NCBI RefSeq assembly: GCF_016916835.1
Contig: NZ_JAFFIX010000018.1
Coordinates: 94,329 to 158,328 of the forward strand
DNA from: Actinacidiphila bryophytorum
Lineage (GTDB): Bacteria > Actinomycetota > Actinomycetes > Streptomycetales > Streptomycetaceae
Direction: 5' to 3'
Length of the DNA: 64,000 nucleotides
The position numbers and the translations under genes were made by a program. This document shows, piece after piece, positions 51,099 through 59,352 of the stretch. The stretch's first letter is position 1, and every line of letters starts with the position of its first letter. The notes under the pieces were generated by a model. The model saw only the letters and a list, made by a program, of their open reading frames with translations, was not told the origin of the DNA and did no database searches.

Positions 51099-52387
51099 GC
51101 CATACCACGGTCGATGCGTATCCCGGCGTCGCGGGGGTCGTTGCTGCGGCCTCCGCGTTCGTCCGGTTCAGGCCGGGGCTGTGCACCCTGCGGGTGGTCG
51201 GCCGGTCGCGGGAGGGCCGCCCGCTGCATCTGCTCACCGTCGGACTCGACCGGCCCCGGGTGCGCAACGTCCTCGTCGTCGCCGGGCCGCACTCCGACGA
51301 ACGCGTCGGCGCCGCCAGCGCGCTGCGTATCGCGGAACGGGTCGCCCTCGACCCGCACCTGCACGTCGGCTCCGGTGCCGCCTGGCACTTCCTGCTCTGC
51401 CTCGACCCCGACGGCACCCTGCGCAGCGAGACAGGACCCGCGGTCCGCCGCACCCCCGCCGAGCACTTCCGGCACGCCTACCGGCCGCCCGCCGACGAAC
51501 AGCCCGAGTGGGCGCCCTCGATCCGCCCCGCCGACGACCAACTCCCCGAGTCCCAGGCGCTGGTACGGCTCATCGACGAACTGCGCCCGGTCCTGCAGTG
51601 CTCCCTGCACGGCAACGACATCGGCGGCAGCTGGGTCCAGCTCACCCGGGACATCCCCGGGCTCGCGGAACACCTCGGCAAGCTCTCCGCGGAACGCGAC
51701 GTGCCCGTACAGACCGGCACGTACGACGCCCTGTACTGGCGGTCCTCAGGACCCGGCGTCTACCTCATGCCCGAGCCGGGCCGGCGCGTCCAGTTCGACA
51801 GCCTGCCCGAGGACGTCAGCAGGTCCACCTGGATGCGGCCGCACCTCTACGGCGGCATGACCGCGCTGTTCGAAGTCCCCATGTGGGCCAGCCCCGGTGT
51901 CTCCGACACCAGCCCGCACCCCGACCCCGCCGCGGCGCTCGCCGACCTCGCGGTCCTGCTGCGGCACCAGTCGGGGCTCGCGCGCACCATGCTCGCCGAC
52001 GTGCGGCAGGTGCTGCCGCCCCCGGGCGGCGACGCCCGGCTGCTGCGGATCGCCGAAGGGCTCGTCGCGATGGGGCCGCAGGTCGCGGAGGAGTGGGATG
52101 CGCTGCATCCCTCGCCCGTGCGGTTGTCGCGTGCTCACGTGCACGCGCTCGACATCGCCGCCCGGCGCATGGGGCTGCGTGCGGCGGGCACGCTGCTGCA
52201 GCTGCTCGCCGGGGTCACGTCGCCCCCCGGCGAGCGGGTGCGTGCCGCGGGCGAGCGGCGGCTTGCCCGGTGGGCCGCTGAGCTGGCGGCGACCCACGCC
52301 TTGACCTGGCTCGCTGTCCCGACCCAGGTCGACCTCCAGGCCGAGGCCGTCCTCTCCGCCTTCCGCCACCTTCCCCTTGGCACGTAG
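51095..52387 (+). CDS. M14-like zinc carboxypeptidase (paralogue B of the RiPP-like locus)
   Basis: GTG 51095 overlaps the 24-residue gene's stop by 4 bp. The 430-residue protein is a close paralogue of the 48298-49593 product: His66 and Glu69 in VVAGPHSDER, His172 in QCSLHGNDIGG, and the catalytic Glu in MTALFEVPMW, so all key residues are present. No signal peptide. It should act in the cytoplasm, probably trimming the C-terminus of the modified peptide or releasing an acyl group. Followed by an intergenic repeat cluster and the convergent asd gene. Confidence 0.85.
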   Translation: MSHTTVDAYPGVAGVVAAASAFVRFRPGLCTLRVVGRSREGRPLHLLTVGLDRPRVRNVLVVAGPHSDERVGAASALRIAERVALDPHLHVGSGAAWHFLLCLDPDGTLRSETGPAVRRTPAEHFRHAYRPPADEQPEWAPSIRPADDQLPESQALVRLIDELRPVLQCSLHGNDIGGSWVQLTRDIPGLAEHLGKLSAERDVPVQTGTYDALYWRSSGPGVYLMPEPGRRVQFDSLPEDVSRSTWMRPHLYGGMTALFEVPMWASPGVSDTSPHPDPAAALADLAVLLRHQSGLARTMLADVRQVLPPPGGDARLLRIAEGLVAMGPQVAEEWDALHPSPVRLSRAHVHALDIAARRMGLRAAGTLLQLLAGVTSPPGERVRAAGERRLARWAAELAATHALTWLAVPTQVDLQAEAVLSAFRHLPLGT

Positions 52388-52694
52388 TGCCATTCCCCGC
52401 TGGGGGCTCCACGGTGATTGCCACTTGCGGTGGCGTTGCCTTCCTCCCGCCCGGTGGGGGCCGGTCGCGCAGTTCCGCGCGCCCCCAGGTGGGTGCCACT
52501 TACGCTGGGCGATCGCCTTTCCCGCCGTCGTGGCTGGTCGCGCAGTTCCCCGCGCCCCTTTTGGCTTGCCCTCTTCCGCAGAGGCGGGCGCTTTCAGGCG
52601 GCGCCCTCCGCGCAAGAGGGTGAGCGTTTTCAGGGGCACGGGGAACTGCGCGACAAGTCCGCCACCGGGGGAAGGTCCCGGGACCCGGGACGGG
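52388..52694. repeat. Intergenic repeats between the peptidase and asd genes
   Basis: Two to three copies of the GTGATTGCCACTTGCGGTGG...GTCGCGCAGTTCCCCGCGCCCC element, plus its inverted core (GGGGAACTGCGCGAC near 52640), lie between convergent genes. No gene seen. Confidence 0.75.
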
Positions 52695-53738
52695 TCAGGA
52701 CGTGGGGCTGAGCTCGGATGCGACGAGTTCGGCGATCTGGACCGCGTTCAGCGCAGCGCCCTTGCGGAGGTTGTCGCCCGACAGGAAGAGGGCGAGGCCG
52801 TGGTCGACGGTCTCGTCGCGGCGGATGCGGCCGACGTACGAGACGTCGCGGCCCGCGGCCTGCAGCGGAGTGGGGATCTCCGAGAGTTCGACACCCGGCG
52901 CCTGCGCGAGCACCTCGTACGCCCGCTCGACGCTGATCTCGTCGGCGAAGCGCGCGTTGATCTGGAGGGAGTGGCCGGAGAAGACGGGGACGCGCACACA
53001 GGTGCCGGAGACCTTGAGCTCGGGGATCTCCAGGATCTTGCGGGACTCGTGCCGCAGCTTCTGCTCCTCGTCGGTCTCGAAGAGGCCGTCGTCGACGAGC
53101 TTGCCCGCGTAGGGGAGGACGTTGAAGGCGATGGGCCGGGCGTAGACGCCGGGCTCGGGGAAGGTGACGGACTCGCCGTCGAAGGTGAGGCGGTCGGCGT
53201 CGGAGACGACCTCGCGGGCCTGGCCGTGCAGCTCGGCGACGCCGGACAGGCCGGAGCCCGAGACCGCCTGGTAGGTGGTGGCGACCAGCGCCACGAGGCC
53301 GGCTTCCTCGTGCAGCGGCTTGAGCACGGGCATCGCGACCATGGTGGTGCAGTTCGGGTTGGCGATGATGCCCTTGGGGCGGTCGGCGAGGGCGTGCGGG
53401 TTGACCTCGGAGACGACGAGGGGGACCTCGGGGTCGCGCCGCCAGGCGGAGGAGTTGTCGATCACGACGGGGCCCTGGGCCGCGACCTTCTCGGCGATGG
53501 CGCGGCTGGTGGCGCCGCCCGCGGAGAAGATGACGATGTCCAGGCCGGTGTAGTCGGCGGTGCCAGCGTCCTCGACGGTGACCTCGCCGCCGGGGGCGCC
53601 GGCCCACGGGAGGGTGCGCCCGGCCGACCGCGCGGAGGCGAAGAGCCGCAGTTCCGTGACCGGGAAGTCGCGCTCGGCCAGCACCTTGCGTACGACTCCG
53701 CCGACCTGTCCGGTCGCTCCGACGATTCCGATCCTCAT
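52695..53738 (-). CDS. asd: Aspartate-semialdehyde dehydrogenase
   Basis: The 347-residue protein starts MRIGIVGATGQVGGVVRKVL (NADPH loop) and has the active-site Cys in IANPNCTTMVAMPVLKPLH, QAVSGSGLSGVAEL and VRVPVFSGHSLQINARF with the catalytic His. It reduces aspartyl phosphate to the semialdehyde for lysine, threonine, methionine and cell-wall diaminopimelate synthesis. The next gene upstream encodes a DapA-like enzyme that would use its product, though no aspartokinase gene lies nearby. Confidence 0.94.
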   Translation of the reverse strand: MRIGIVGATGQVGGVVRKVLAERDFPVTELRLFASARSAGRTLPWAGAPGGEVTVEDAGTADYTGLDIVIFSAGGATSRAIAEKVAAQGPVVIDNSSAWRRDPEVPLVVSEVNPHALADRPKGIIANPNCTTMVAMPVLKPLHEEAGLVALVATTYQAVSGSGLSGVAELHGQAREVVSDADRLTFDGESVTFPEPGVYARPIAFNVLPYAGKLVDDGLFETDEEQKLRHESRKILEIPELKVSGTCVRVPVFSGHSLQINARFADEISVERAYEVLAQAPGVELSEIPTPLQAAGRDVSYVGRIRRDETVDHGLALFLSGDNLRKGAALNAVQIAELVASELSPTS

Positions 53739-53818
53739 GCGGTCTCTCTCCGATCCTGGGTGCTGGGTGTCCCGCCCGTTCGAGTATCACCGCAGGGGCG
53801 GGCGGGCGGCGAATGGTT

Positions 53819-54646
53819 TCAGGTGCCGAGACGTACCCGGGCCAGCGACTGCGGGCTGGCGGGCAGCAGCGGCAGCCGTACGGCGGCGGTGGGGATGCGG
53901 CCCTGGGCGTGCAGTGCGGCCTTGATCACGGTGGGGTTCGGCTCGCGGAAGAGGGCGGCGGCCTGTGCGGCGAGCCGGTGGCCGAGTCCCCGGTCGCCGG
54001 TGGCGGCGAGCTTCGCCCATGCGGCGGTGTCGAGGTGGGCGGAGGCGGTGACGAGGCCGGTGGCGCCGAGGGCGAGCAGGGCGGGGGCGAAGACGTCGTC
54101 GCCTGCCAGGACGTCGAAGCCGGCCGGGCGGTCGCCGAGCAGGTCGACGGTGTCGGCGTCGACGCAGCCGACGGCGTGCTTGACGCCGGTCACACCGGGG
54201 ATCGCGGCCAGTTCCCGCAGGGTGCGGGCGGTGAGCGGCTGCCCGGTGCGGAAGGGCACGTGGTAGACGACGATCGGCAGGGCGCTGCGTGCGGCGACGT
54301 CGGCGAAGTGCGCGACCACCCCGGCCTCGCCCGGCCGGACGAAGGCCGGCACGCTGACCAGGACCGCGTCGGGCGCCACCGCCCAGCTCCCGGTCCCGCC
54401 CCGCCCGTCCCCCGCCCCGACGACGAACCGCGCCCCGCCCTCCCGGCACACCCGCCCGACCACCTCCGCGACCCGCTGCCGCTCCCCCTCCCCGAGACTC
54501 GCCGGCTCCCCCGTCGTCCCGAGCGCGACCAGCCCGCCCGCCCCGTCCGCGAGAAGGTCCCGGGCGAGCCTTTCGAGCGCGTCGTAGGCGACGCTGCCGT
54601 CGGCAGCGAAGGGCGTGACGAGCGGTACGTACAGGGTCGGGGTCAT
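53819..54646 (-). CDS. Dihydrodipicolinate synthase (DapA) family protein
   Basis: ATG 54646 (MTPTLYVPLVTPFAADGSVAYDAL). The 275-residue (beta/alpha)8 protein has GLVALGTTGEPASLGEGERQR, the Tyr of VVYHVPFRTG and the Schiff-base Lys of VTGVKHAVG, as in N-acetylneuraminate lyase/DapA enzymes. It is somewhat short at the C-terminus. Placement beside asd suggests a lysine-pathway or related aldolase role, but true DapA is not proven; other family members cleave keto-acids. Confidence 0.82.
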   Translation of the reverse strand: MTPTLYVPLVTPFAADGSVAYDALERLARDLLADGAGGLVALGTTGEPASLGEGERQRVAEVVGRVCREGGARFVVGAGDGRGGTGSWAVAPDAVLVSVPAFVRPGEAGVVAHFADVAARSALPIVVYHVPFRTGQPLTARTLRELAAIPGVTGVKHAVGCVDADTVDLLGDRPAGFDVLAGDDVFAPALLALGATGLVTASAHLDTAAWAKLAATGDRGLGHRLAAQAAALFREPNPTVIKAALHAQGRIPTAAVRLPLLPASPQSLARVRLGT

Positions 54647-54683
54647 GGGGCGAGTCTCACCCGGCGAAATACCGTAGGTCCAG

Positions 54684-55793
54684 TTAAATCCCATGTGGTG
54701 AATCGTTAAGAGTTTCTGATCCTTTTGAGCGCAGCCAGGCCTCGAAGGCCGCCTCCACCGCCACCAAAGGCGGCACCTTCTCCATGTCCAGCGGCTCCCG
54801 CGCCGCCAGCAGAGCCCGGTGCACGACGGCCGCCACCCGCCGCAGCGAGGCGCTGCCCGGCTGCTCCGCGAGGCGAGCGGCACTGCGGATCACATCGGTG
54901 CAGACCGACTGGACGCGCTTGAAGTCGCGGTAGTGGGGCAGATCCGCTTCCAGCCCGCGGGCGGCGTCAGGGCCGACGGCCCTGCACCAGCGGCGGACCA
55001 CGTCGCCCTCCTGATCGGGCCGGTAGCCCATCAGGTGCAGATGAGTGGCCAGGTCATAGAGCGGATCGCCGATCAGGGCCAGCTCCCAGTCGATGGCCCA
55101 CAGCGACCCCCACCGGTCGACCACGAGGTTCTTGCGGTGCAGATCGCCGTGCAGGAGACGGGGTGCACGGGGGGTGAGGTCCGGCACCCGGTACGGAAGT
55201 CCGGTCAGCGTCCGGTCGCTCACGCCCAAATCCTCGAACAGGCCGCCCAGCCGGGGCCGGTGCGGCAGGTAGATGTGCGTGACGGCGAAGTGCAGCAGTT
55301 CAGGCAGGAAGCCGGTGGCTCCGCGGGCACCGCTGCCGCTCTCGCGGTCTGCGCAGTCACAGGACGGCTGCCCGCCGGCGAGCAGCGGCTCGGGATCGAC
55401 CGCGGCTAGCGCGGCGAACAGCTCCTCGACCTGCTCCAGCACGCGCTCGGGCACGCGCTCCGCAGCCGCGGGCAACCGGTCGAGAGTGACGCCCTCGATG
55501 AACTCGGCGAAGGTCAGCTCCCCGTCGAGTACCCGGAGGCGCCGGACCCGCGGCACGTGCGGGAGCCGACCCTGCACCCACTCCAGCAGCAGGTCCTCGG
55601 ACGGGAAGAACCGCATGTCGTACCAGAAGATCCCGGGCCGCGGCTCGCGCAGCTTGAGCCAGGTGAAGTCGCCGGCCAGCGGCGAACCCCGGTCCAGGCG
55701 CACCGCGAAGGAGTAGTGGTGGTGGCCCTTGAGCGGCCCTTCCACGCGGTCCACCCCCACCTCGGCACCATGCGTTCCGACTCGCCAGGTCAT
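54684..55793 (-). CDS. Aminoglycoside/choline-kinase-like phosphotransferase
   Basis: ATG 55793 follows GAGGAGTCCT. The 369-residue protein has the APH fold: a His-rich glycine-loop region (VEGPLKGHHHYSFAVRLD), the catalytic loop LLHGDLHRKNLVVDRWGS and the metal-binding IDWELALIGDPLYDLATHLHLMGY. The gene follows a GntR regulator and a HAD phosphatase in one operon, so it may phosphorylate a small metabolite (a sugar, amino alcohol or similar) that the HAD enzyme handles. Resistance to a drug is possible but not supported by its context. Confidence 0.85.
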   Translation of the reverse strand: MTWRVGTHGAEVGVDRVEGPLKGHHHYSFAVRLDRGSPLAGDFTWLKLREPRPGIFWYDMRFFPSEDLLLEWVQGRLPHVPRVRRLRVLDGELTFAEFIEGVTLDRLPAAAERVPERVLEQVEELFAALAAVDPEPLLAGGQPSCDCADRESGSGARGATGFLPELLHFAVTHIYLPHRPRLGGLFEDLGVSDRTLTGLPYRVPDLTPRAPRLLHGDLHRKNLVVDRWGSLWAIDWELALIGDPLYDLATHLHLMGYRPDQEGDVVRRWCRAVGPDAARGLEADLPHYRDFKRVQSVCTDVIRSAARLAEQPGSASLRRVAAVVHRALLAAREPLDMEKVPPLVAVEAAFEAWLRSKGSETLNDSPHGI

Positions 55794-55845
55794 AGGACTC
55801 CTCGACTGCGCGATGAACCAGCTGTCGTCCCCCGCGAGGCGGCAG

Positions 55846-56571
55846 TCAGTGTTGCCCGGCGTCCGCCGCCTCGTACACGTCCGCGAGGGAGTCGACCATG
55901 TACTCGACACCCGCTTCCGCCAGCTGCCGCTGCTTCCTGTCGTTCTTGGCGTAGCCCAGGAAGGCCACACCGGCGGCGGAGGAGGCCTGGTAGTCGCGCG
56001 GGGAGTCGCCGATCATGAGGCACTGCCCGGCGCTCACGCCCGTGCTGCGTATCGCCTCCCGCACGCAGGAGGGGTGCGGCTTCATCAGCAGCGGGTCGGC
56101 CGCCCTGCCGTGCACGTGCGGCCCGAAGCAGACGGCCAGGCCGCGCAGTTCGAGGTAGCTGAGGACCGCGGCCGCCGAGTTGTTGGTCGTGACGGCCACC
56201 GAGGTGCCGCGTGCCACCAGCCGGCGCACCAGGGAGTCGGCGTACGGCGTCGGCCTCGCCGAGGCGACAGCGATGGCCTCCTGGTCGGCCAGCAGCTTGT
56301 CCAGTTCCGCGACCCGGTGGTCGTGCTCGGAGCCGTCGAACGCGACCGCCACGTCGAGCAGGATCTGCATCGGATCGGTGCGGTCGGTCAGTTCGGGCGC
56401 CCGCGGCCACGAGGCGATGCGGGAGTCCAGGGCGGCCGCGACGACCTGCGCCTCGTGCCCGCCGAACACAGCGGTGATCGGGCCGTCGAAGTCGAACAGG
56501 ACGCATTGCGCGGCGGCCAGCAGCTCCCTGAGTGTGTCGGCCGTCGTCGGTGAGGTCTGGTGCGAGGTCAC
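55846..56571 (-). CDS. HAD-superfamily phosphatase
   Basis: GTG 56571 overlaps the stop of the GntR gene (GTGA). The 241-residue protein has motif I CVLFDFDGPITAVFGG with the nucleophile Asp, motif II VAVTTNNSA, the Lys of LLMKPHPSCVREA and motif IV CLMIGDSPRDYQASSAAG, with a helical cap between about 30 and 110. It hydrolyses a phosphate ester of a small metabolite. It lies between the GntR regulator and the phosphotransferase in one operon. Confidence 0.88.
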   Translation of the reverse strand: MTSHQTSPTTADTLRELLAAAQCVLFDFDGPITAVFGGHEAQVVAAALDSRIASWPRAPELTDRTDPMQILLDVAVAFDGSEHDHRVAELDKLLADQEAIAVASARPTPYADSLVRRLVARGTSVAVTTNNSAAAVLSYLELRGLAVCFGPHVHGRAADPLLMKPHPSCVREAIRSTGVSAGQCLMIGDSPRDYQASSAAGVAFLGYAKNDRKQRQLAEAGVEYMVDSLADVYEAADAGQH

Positions 56572-57446
56572 TCAAAGAGTGTCAACGGCTTGGCGATCGT
56601 TGACCAGAGCGAGTCGAACCAGCGCTGTGAGCTGTGGACGAATGCTGCGCCCTTGCCGTCGTCGGCCGTCGCCGAGTAGTGGAAGAGGGTGGCGTCGAGT
56701 CCGAGGACGTCGTAGATCTCCGTTTCCTGCGCCCCGAGTGGAACCGCGCGCCTGACCACCTCGTAGTAGCCGAACAGGGCGTCGGTGCCGTTGAGCAGAT
56801 AGAGCTTGTGCAGCGGGGTGACCTGAACCGTTCTGATGTCCACCACCACGTCCGCGACATGCCCGGAGTCGGCCAGGGCGCCGACAGCGCTCTGCAGGGT
56901 GATCGCCTGGCTGATCGTCAGCCGGCGGAGCCGGCGCAGGGGCCGGTCGTCGGCCTCGTCGGCAACCGACTTGGGCAGTGCGAGTTCGGCGTCCGGCGAG
57001 GGCAGGAGCAGCCGCACGGCGATCGAGTCCGGCCGCAGCTCGCCCCTCCTGACCCGGTGCAGCGGTTCCTGCAGGGCCGAGTTGAGGGTCTCCGCGGTCA
57101 ACGAGAAGGAGTCCAGGGTGACTCGGGTGGCCTGGAAGGCCGCGTCGATGTGCTCGGTCAGACCGACACCCGCGGCCTCCGGCGCCGAGTGGGCCGCCGA
57201 CCGGTCGAGAACGTAGGAACCGCGGCCCTGCTGGGAGTCGATCCAGCCCTCCCGCCGCAGCTCCTCCAGTGCGCGCTGCACCGTGGCGCGGGACACGTCG
57301 AACCGCCGTACCAGCGCCGCCTGGGTGGGCAGTTGGTCGCCGGGCTCCAACCTGCCCTGATCAATGTCCTGACGCAGTTCCCAGGCGATCCGCAGATACG
57401 GCACGTCGGGCGGACTTCCGCTGACAGCCGACTCATGCAGGCTCAC
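56568..57446 (-). CDS. GntR-family transcriptional regulator
   Basis: GTG 57446 lies just downstream of TACGCT, probably leaderless; the frame is open to 57563 without better starts. The 292-residue protein has the GntR winged helix (LRQDIDQGRLEPGDQLPTQAALVRRFDVSRATVQRALEELRREGWIDSQQGRGSYVLDR, about 20-80) and a divergent C-terminal half that binds the effector (LHRVRRGELRPDSIAVRLLLP, YYEVVRRAVPLGAQETEIYDVLGLDATLFHY). Probably controls its own operon with the HAD and phosphotransferase genes. Confidence 0.85.
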   Translation of the reverse strand: MSLHESAVSGSPPDVPYLRIAWELRQDIDQGRLEPGDQLPTQAALVRRFDVSRATVQRALEELRREGWIDSQQGRGSYVLDRSAAHSAPEAAGVGLTEHIDAAFQATRVTLDSFSLTAETLNSALQEPLHRVRRGELRPDSIAVRLLLPSPDAELALPKSVADEADDRPLRRLRRLTISQAITLQSAVGALADSGHVADVVVDIRTVQVTPLHKLYLLNGTDALFGYYEVVRRAVPLGAQETEIYDVLGLDATLFHYSATADDGKGAAFVHSSQRWFDSLWSTIAKPLTLFE

Positions 57447-57464
57447 GGCAACAGCGTACAACCC

Positions 57465-57584
57465 TCTGTCAACTTTGGGACTTGACTGAGATTCGTTTTG
57501 CGATCTCCGCCAAGTGGCACAACATGATTGCCAGGTATCAATCAACTTCCTGGATTTGACCAAGAGTTGGCGAAGTTGACCAAG
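57465..57584. promoter_or_regulatory. TTGAC-repeat control region of the GntR operon
   Basis: TTGACCAAG occurs twice (57556-57564 and 57576-57584), 20 bp apart. Closer to the GntR start, GTCAACTTTGGGACTTGAC contains an inverted GTCAA/TTGAC pair around 57468-57486. These repeated TTGAC elements are the best candidates for operators. Confidence 0.45.
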
Positions 57585-57772
57585 CAGGCTCGGTGATCAG
57601 GCCCGTCCAGTGCCGTACGGGCGTGAGCCGGCGCTCCGTTCCGGCAGCCAAGCCGGACAGGTGCAGGTGGACAACCCAGTAGGCGCCGACAAGTGGTGGA
57701 CCTAGCGTCGTCGCCACGGGTGGAAACGGGTGGAAGAAGACCACGTCAGTCGCCCAGGAGGGGGTGAGGGCG

Positions 57773-57952
57773 ATGCTGTTGATGGATCTGACGGTCTGGT
57801 TGCTGCAACAAGGGCTCGAAAACCGCTACGGCCCGCTCATGGGGGCAGGTCTCCTGTGCTGCGGGATCGGCTTACGGAGCCGCGCACACGGTACGCAGGC
57901 ATGGTGTGCCGGCGGAGTCCTGATCGTGCTGGCGTATCTCGCTCAGCGCTGA
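57773..57952 (+). CDS. Small membrane protein, 59 residues
   Basis: ATG 57773 has AGGAGGGGG 8 bp upstream; GTG 57764 is a less likely start. The product contains MDLTVWLLQQGLENRYG and two hydrophobic helices (PLMGAGLLCCGIGLR, WCAGGVLIVLAYLAQR). No family known. Its own strong terminator follows directly. Confidence 0.6.
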   Translation: MLLMDLTVWLLQQGLENRYGPLMGAGLLCCGIGLRSRAHGTQAWCAGGVLIVLAYLAQR

Positions 57953-57982
57953 GCCCCCGGGCGCCACGTCCCGGGGGCTCAG
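57949..57982 (+). terminator. Perfect hairpin terminator
   Basis: CTGAGCCCCCGGG and its complement, 13-bp arms with an 8-base loop, overlapping the stop codon of the 59-residue gene. Confidence 0.88.
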
Positions 57983-58027
57983 CTCGTCGCGGAGGGCCGT
58001 GCACCGAAGAGCGCCCCGGCCACCGGG

Positions 58028-59272
58028 TCAGAAGACCTCGGGGCACCAGGGGCGGCGGGGGGTGTGGAAGAGGTGGGAGGCGGTGGTCACCGCACCCGGG
58101 CGGTGCTCCTCCAGCAGGCCGAGGGCCGCCAGGCGCACCGCGGACTCGTCGCCGAGGTAGAGGCGGGCGAGGGTCGCGACGTCGAGGGTCAGGTCGGGGG
58201 GCGAGGCGGGGGCCAGGGTGCAGCGCGGGGCGGCGCCGGGGGCGGTCTCCAGCCGGAAAATGCCGCCGGCCAGGCCGTCGCGGTCGCCTACCTCCAGGAC
58301 GAGGTCGGCGTCGATCGGCGCGTAGGTGCGGGCGGACAGGGCCACCGGGACGTCCAGCAGGCGCAGCCACATGAAGTCCGCGTAGGTCTCGGTGCGGGCG
58401 GCCCGGGGGTCGCCGAGCAGCAGCGGGAGGACGTCGTCCGGCGGGCGGAAGCCGGACTTGAGGCGGGCCACCCAGTCGAGCGAGAGCAGGTAGCGCCACA
58501 TGGCCGCGTCGGCGGCCGGGGTGGCGGCGAGCTGCCAGAGCACCTCGGTGTCGGCGTTGGGGAACTTGTTCGGCCAGTGGGGGTCGTTGACCTTGTACGC
58601 GGCCATGGCGTCGACCTCGCCGACCGGGTCGCGGTGGACGGCGAAGAAGGGCTGCTGGTAGCCGAAGGACGGCAGCACGAGGGCGCCGGTCGACCGGTCC
58701 CACCAGCGGCTGTCCCGGCTGATGGCGCCGGGGGTGGCGACCCGTACCCGCTCGTGCAGGGCGGGACCCAGCTCCCGCACCTCGGCGTCGGTGACCAGCT
58801 CGACGGTGCCGGGGTCGCCGGGGGCCTCGGGGAGTGCGGCCCTGGGCACGTCGATCTCCCAGTCGGCGACCCAGGTGGCGGGGCCGAAGCCGAACCGGCC
58901 GTAGATCGGGTACTCGGCCGCGATCAGGATGGCCGCGGCCTCACCGCGCTCCTTGGCCGCCGCGAGGTCGGCGGCCATCAGGCGGGTGGCCAGGCCCCGG
59001 CGGCGGTGCGTGGCGGTCACCGCGACGTTGGTCACCGCGGTCGCGGACACCGAGCCGCCGCCCGGCACCGTCAGGTCGCGGGCCATGCTGCGGAAGGTCG
59101 CCACGCACCGGCCGCCGTCGAAGGCGCCGCGGGTGCGGTCCAGGTCGAAACCGGGCCGTACGAGCGCGACCTCCTCGGGGGAGATCGTCGGCGACCGGTG
59201 GAAGCCGGTGTGCATGGCCTGCACCCACTGGCCGACCTCGGACTCGGTGATCGTGCGTATCTCAAGACCCAT
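58028..59272 (-). CDS. Eis-like GNAT N-acetyltransferase
   Basis: The 414-residue protein has the Eis architecture: an N-terminal GNAT domain (MGLEIRTITESEVGQWVQAMHTGF, VAVTATHRRRGLATRLMAADLAAAKERGEAAAILIAAEYPIYGRFGFGPAT, with the acetyl-CoA loop RRRGLA) and a second GNAT-like plus a sterol-carrier-like C-terminal domain (GIFRLETAPGAAP, LTLDVATLARLYLGDESAVRLAALGLL). The C-terminal WCPEVF matches the family. Eis enzymes acetylate lysines or aminoglycosides at several amines; the substrate here is unknown. Confidence 0.88.
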   Translation of the reverse strand: MGLEIRTITESEVGQWVQAMHTGFHRSPTISPEEVALVRPGFDLDRTRGAFDGGRCVATFRSMARDLTVPGGGSVSATAVTNVAVTATHRRRGLATRLMAADLAAAKERGEAAAILIAAEYPIYGRFGFGPATWVADWEIDVPRAALPEAPGDPGTVELVTDAEVRELGPALHERVRVATPGAISRDSRWWDRSTGALVLPSFGYQQPFFAVHRDPVGEVDAMAAYKVNDPHWPNKFPNADTEVLWQLAATPAADAAMWRYLLSLDWVARLKSGFRPPDDVLPLLLGDPRAARTETYADFMWLRLLDVPVALSARTYAPIDADLVLEVGDRDGLAGGIFRLETAPGAAPRCTLAPASPPDLTLDVATLARLYLGDESAVRLAALGLLEEHRPGAVTTASHLFHTPRRPWCPEVF

Positions 59273-59352
59273 GTCGGCAACCTACGCAGCCGCCCCCGCG
59301 TGCCGCATCCGGTTAACCGGCGGGCCGGGGCGTGCGTCGGGCGGGGGGACGG

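Noticed and set aside
54684..55793. Antibiotic-resistance aminoglycoside phosphotransferase
   Set aside because: The fold fits, but the operon with GntR and HAD genes and the absence of a biosynthetic cluster do not support a resistance role.
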